Shown: positions 61,341 through 64,000 of the stretch, piece after piece
Layout: the number at the start of each line of letters is the position of its first letter
Numbering within the stretch: position 1 is the first letter of the stretch
Assembly (NCBI GenBank): GCA_017625535.1
Contig: JAGAKR010000004.1
Coordinates: 62,001 to 126,000 of the forward strand
Length of the DNA: 64,000 bases
Source of the DNA: Bacteroidales bacterium
GTDB lineage: Bacteria; Bacteroidota; Bacteroidia; Bacteroidales; UBA932
Direction of reading: 5' to 3'
Made by a program: the position numbers and the translations under genes
Notes under the pieces: generated by a model
Database searches by the model: none
What the model was told of the DNA's origin: nothing
What the model saw: the letters and a program-made list of their open reading frames with translations, nothing else

Positions 61341-62636
61341 CTATCCAAAATATTCTATGGCCTCAGCCACCACAAAAGTGCTTCCTCCAATAAAAATGAA
61401 ATCTTCTTCACCTGCAATTCCAGTTCCATTTCCCGGAACCAGCCTGCCCAGAAACTCCCCTATGCTCCCATTTACAGCCTCACCCCTGAAGCCATAGGAA
61501 ACCATCCTCTCTGCAAGCACCTCTGCAGGAAGCGCCCTGCTTCCACGCGCCTTTACAAAATGATAATGGGCTTCACGTGGCAAAAACTCCACAATTGAAT
61601 CCAGATCCTTGTCTGCAACAACTCCAAACACCATATGAAAGCTCCCTTTCACCTGTGCCGCCTGAGAGGCTATCTGCGGGCCAAGCACCTTGAACCCGTG
61701 GGAATTGTGTCCTGTATCACAAACCACAAGCGGCCTTTTGCTCAAAGTCTCCCATCTCCCCCTCAACCCGGTAATTGCAGCAGCCCTGCAGATGTTCTCC
61801 TCAACCCCCTCAACATCAAACTCCCCGTCCAGCACTCCAAGCGCAGTACAAACCGTCTTGATATTCTTCTGCTGACAGGCCCCCTTCAGATCCATATCAG
61901 CCTCTGCAAGAACCTTATATAATCTTCCCGACAAATCCTCCCCCTTCAGGGCCTCCTCCTCTGCAAACAGCAGCGGAGCCCCAACCCTGGCAGCCTTCTC
62001 CCTGAACACATCCTCCACCTCTCGGCACCCCTTCTCCCCAATCACAACAGGGATACCAGCCTTTATTATACCCGCTTTCTCCCCGGCAATCTCCGGCAAA
62101 GAGAAACCCAGGTGCTCACAATGGTCCAGACCTATATTTGTAATGATTGAAAGTACAGGAGTTATTATATTTGTGGAATCCAGCCTTCCCCCAAGGCCGC
62201 ACTCAATAACAGCCACATCAACCCCCTGCGCGGCAAAATACGCAAATGCAAGTGCAGTGGTAATCTCAAAGAAACTTGCCCCCAGTTCCACAAACCTCTT
62301 CTTATACTCCTTAAGGAAACCGTACACAAACTCCTGCGGCACCATCTTGCCATCCACCTTTATCCTCTCCCTGAAATCCACCAGATGCGGCGACGTATAC
62401 AATCCAACCTTATACCTCTTCTGCAGGGCTGCCGCCAGCATATGGCTGGTTGAACCCTTTCCGTTTGTCCCCGCCACGTGGATGCTCCTGAACCTGCGGT
62501 GCGGATGCCCCAACATTTCATCCAGTGCCTGCATTGTCTCAATCCCCGGCTTATAAGCCACCTTCCCAACCGTCTGGTAAGAAGGGAAACGGTTAAAGAT
62601 GAACTCTATCTCGCTGTTATATTCCTGCTGTGTCAT
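61341..62636 (-). CDS. folC: Bifunctional folylpolyglutamate synthase / dihydrofolate synthase
   Basis: A 431-residue Mur-ligase-like enzyme adding glutamate to dihydropteroate and folates. The P-loop is HVAGTNGKGSTSHML near residue 54, with SPHLVDFRERI, ECGLGGRLDSTN and ITNIGLDHCEHLG. The C-terminal domain begins near residue 300 (CDTGHNSHGF). Confidence 0.94.
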   Translation of the reverse strand: MTQQEYNSEIEFIFNRFPSYQTVGKVAYKPGIETMQALDEMLGHPHRRFRSIHVAGTNGKGSTSHMLAAALQKRYKVGLYTSPHLVDFRERIKVDGKMVPQEFVYGFLKEYKKRFVELGASFFEITTALAFAYFAAQGVDVAVIECGLGGRLDSTNIITPVLSIITNIGLDHCEHLGFSLPEIAGEKAGIIKAGIPVVIGEKGCREVEDVFREKAARVGAPLLFAEEEALKGEDLSGRLYKVLAEADMDLKGACQQKNIKTVCTALGVLDGEFDVEGVEENICRAAAITGLRGRWETLSKRPLVVCDTGHNSHGFKVLGPQIASQAAQVKGSFHMVFGVVADKDLDSIVEFLPREAHYHFVKARGSRALPAEVLAERMVSYGFRGEAVNGSIGEFLGRLVPGNGTGIAGEEDFIFIGGSTFVVAEAIEYFG

Positions 62637-62690
62637 ATCAAAACTTTTGCGCCGCCAAGAAGCTGTTTAAATTTTCAACTGAATATGGTT

Positions 62691-63617
62691 CTAAAGTTTT
62701 ATGGGAAATTTCTTTATTCTCTCATAAATCATATATGAAGGGATAACACTTTTCAAAGCATCCGCAAAAATATTGAGTATCCTCTCTTTCACATAATCCT
62801 TACGGATTACCAAAGCCACTTCTCTGGCAGGCTCCGGATTATGCAAATTGCGGATATTGTATTGTTGGCTCCCCTTAAGCAGAGGGACGTGAAGTTCAGG
62901 GATTATTGTATAACCGCCATTCTCATCTACAATTCTCACAAGAGTCTCTATGCTCCCGGCCGCATAAGTAGCCCTGTTCCCCCTTCCTGACTGGCAGAAA
63001 GGGAATGTACCGCTATTCGGGCAATAGGCCTCCTGCAGCATCCACACATTTTCTGATGCCAGTAAAGAGACATCCAGTTCCTTTTCCTTATACAACCCCT
63101 CCTCAGGTGAAACATATGCCACAAAACGTTCCTTATAAACAGGTATCTCCAGCAATTCGTCATTATCCAACGGAGTTGCCAACAATGCCAGATCAAGCTC
63201 AGCCCTTTCCAGTTTCCCAATCACGGCCGGCACACGAGCCTCCTCTACATATAGATCAATATCCGGATGCTTTGCAGAAAGATATTTGAACATTCTGGGA
63301 AGAATATATGGGGCAATGGTAGAAGCTATCCCCATACGCACCTTACCTCCGGATTCCCCTTTATAGGATGACACCAATTCCTGAATCTGCGACATATTGA
63401 AAAGCAGTACCCTTGCCTGCTTAATAATCTCCTCCCCCAATTCAGTAGGTTTTACAGGGTGGGTGCTGCGGTCAAATATTGTAACATCCAGTTCAGACTC
63501 CAATTTTTGGATCAATGAAGAGAGTGTAGACTGTGTAATGCCGCAAGATTCTGCCGCACGCGCAAAGTGGCGGTATTTGTCTACCGCCACAATATATTCC
63601 ATCTGTTGAAATGTCAT
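62691..63617 (-). CDS. oxyR: OxyR-type LysR-family peroxide sensor and regulator
   Basis: A 308-residue LysR regulator with an N-terminal winged helix (YIVAVDKYRHFARAAESCGITQSTLSSLIQKLE). By count from the start, Cys199 and Cys208 (CPNSGTFPFC) fall at the same positions as the redox pair of E. coli OxyR. It should switch on peroxide defence when the disulfide forms. The neighbouring DsrE-like gene lies 34 bp upstream on the same strand; no catalase or ahpC is in view. Confidence 0.92.
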   Translation of the reverse strand: MTFQQMEYIVAVDKYRHFARAAESCGITQSTLSSLIQKLESELDVTIFDRSTHPVKPTELGEEIIKQARVLLFNMSQIQELVSSYKGESGGKVRMGIASTIAPYILPRMFKYLSAKHPDIDLYVEEARVPAVIGKLERAELDLALLATPLDNDELLEIPVYKERFVAYVSPEEGLYKEKELDVSLLASENVWMLQEAYCPNSGTFPFCQSGRGNRATYAAGSIETLVRIVDENGGYTIIPELHVPLLKGSQQYNIRNLHNPEPAREVALVIRKDYVKERILNIFADALKSVIPSYMIYERIKKFPIKL

Positions 63618-63651
63618 ATTAGTTCACTCAAAATTCAGACATCTGTCTGTA

Positions 63652-64000
63652 CTATATGAATAAATTCACATTAGCCTTGTCTGCCCTTTCCATATAGGCA
63701 GCCACTCCACCTACGTTTACTTCGTCCAGCAATTCTTCACGTTTTATCCCCATCACATCCATAGACATCTGGCAGGCAATGAACTCCACGCCACTTTCAA
63801 TGGCCTGCTTGCGAAGGCTCTCCAGAGAGTCAACACCTTTTTTCCTCATCAGGAACCGCATCATCCTGGCTCCCATTCCCATCATATTCATTTTTGACAG
63901 GCCCAGACCAGAGGAATCTGCAGGCAACATCCACCCGAACATCCGTCCCCAGATATCTTTCTTCACCTTGGGTTTGTTGGTCTTCTTTATTGCATTGAGC
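63652..64000 (-). CDS. DsrE/DsrF-like family protein, C-terminal part (runs off the right edge)
   Basis: The frame is open to the window end; at least 115 residues are visible, the upstream ones reading LNAIKKTNKPKV. A GTG at 63966 is not taken as the start, because the Lys-rich segment before it is continuous with the family. Met-rich KMNMMGMGARMM and the Cys-containing IACQMSMDVMGI followed by VGGVAAYM are typical of DsrE-like sulfur-carrier proteins, often fused to or next to CoA-disulfide reductase/rhodanese proteins. Such a fusion cannot be checked here. Confidence 0.78.
   Translation of the reverse strand, partial: LNAIKKTNKPKVKKDIWGRMFGWMLPADSSGLGLSKMNMMGMGARMMRFLMRKKGVDSLESLRKQAIESGVEFIACQMSMDVMGIKREELLDEVNVGGVAAYMERADKANVNLFI

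Overview
The window is a chromosomal segment from a member of the Bacteroidota, most likely an anaerobic, gut-type Bacteroidales. The evidence is the SusC/SusD pairs, Bacteroidetes-type promoters (TTTG, about 19 nt, TAnnTTTG), weak use of Shine-Dalgarno sequences, a GGGtGRT/Fe-S scaffold pair typical of anaerobes, and the aromatic operon order pheA - aminotransferase - DAHP synthase/chorismate mutase - tyrA. I see no prophage, plasmid genes, tRNA, rRNA or CRISPR. Genus-level placement is not possible from the sequence alone.

Layout: 1-8.4 kb, two convergent SusCD nutrient-uptake pairs (the first SusC enters from the left edge). 8.5-11.5 kb, lpxK, dusB and pfkA. 11.6-14.5 kb, rplM-rpsI-rpsB-tsf. 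14.6-23.0 kb, an aromatic amino acid divergon: pheA, aminotransferase, DAHP synthase/chorismate mutase and tyrA on the minus strand; aroB, a fused aroD-aroA and aroC on the plus strand. 23.1-25.8 kb, a TonB-dependent receptor under an FMN riboswitch. 25.8-28.1 kb, a serine hydrolase and a LysO-type exporter. 28.2-28.4 kb, a 51-bp tandem repeat. 28.5-32.4 kb, part of the S10 operon (rplC to rpsC only). 32.7-40.5 kb, a PurF-like protein without the catalytic Cys, an M28 peptidase, a MATE transporter, an M50-like membrane protein, a HepT/MntA toxin-antitoxin pair and a CAT-like acetyltransferase. 40.8-42.6 kb, the GGGtGRT/Fe-S scaffold pair. 42.7-49.5 kb, two S9 peptidases and a C69 dipeptidase. 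49.7-57.3 kb, small unknown genes, cysS, ssb, a zinc-ribbon protein, a coiled-coil lipoprotein, an M3 peptidase and a phosphatase. 57.4-64 kb, FKBP, umuCD, a MalY-type lyase, a small membrane protein, folC, oxyR and a DsrE-like protein leaving at the right edge.

How the parts work together: chorismate is made by the plus-strand operon (aroE and aroK are elsewhere) and turned into Phe and Tyr by the minus-strand operon. Upstream of pheA I find a complete ribosome-mediated attenuator: a 19-codon leader peptide with 4 Phe and 4 Tyr codons in a 10-codon stretch, an antiterminator segment, and an 11-bp terminator hairpin with U6 just before the pheA start. Several secreted or lipoprotein peptidases (M28, two S9, C69, M3) and the absence of glycoside hydrolases point to peptide feeding in this stretch.

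Other signals not explained by genes: a short sequence, TGTCGGGAA(G), that recurs about 20 times on both strands, in several reading frames and in intergenic DNA; an exact sigma-54 promoter followed 50 bp later by a strong terminator with no gene between; structured leaders before rpsB and rplC; and a two-copy dispersed hairpin repeat. All counts were made by eye.
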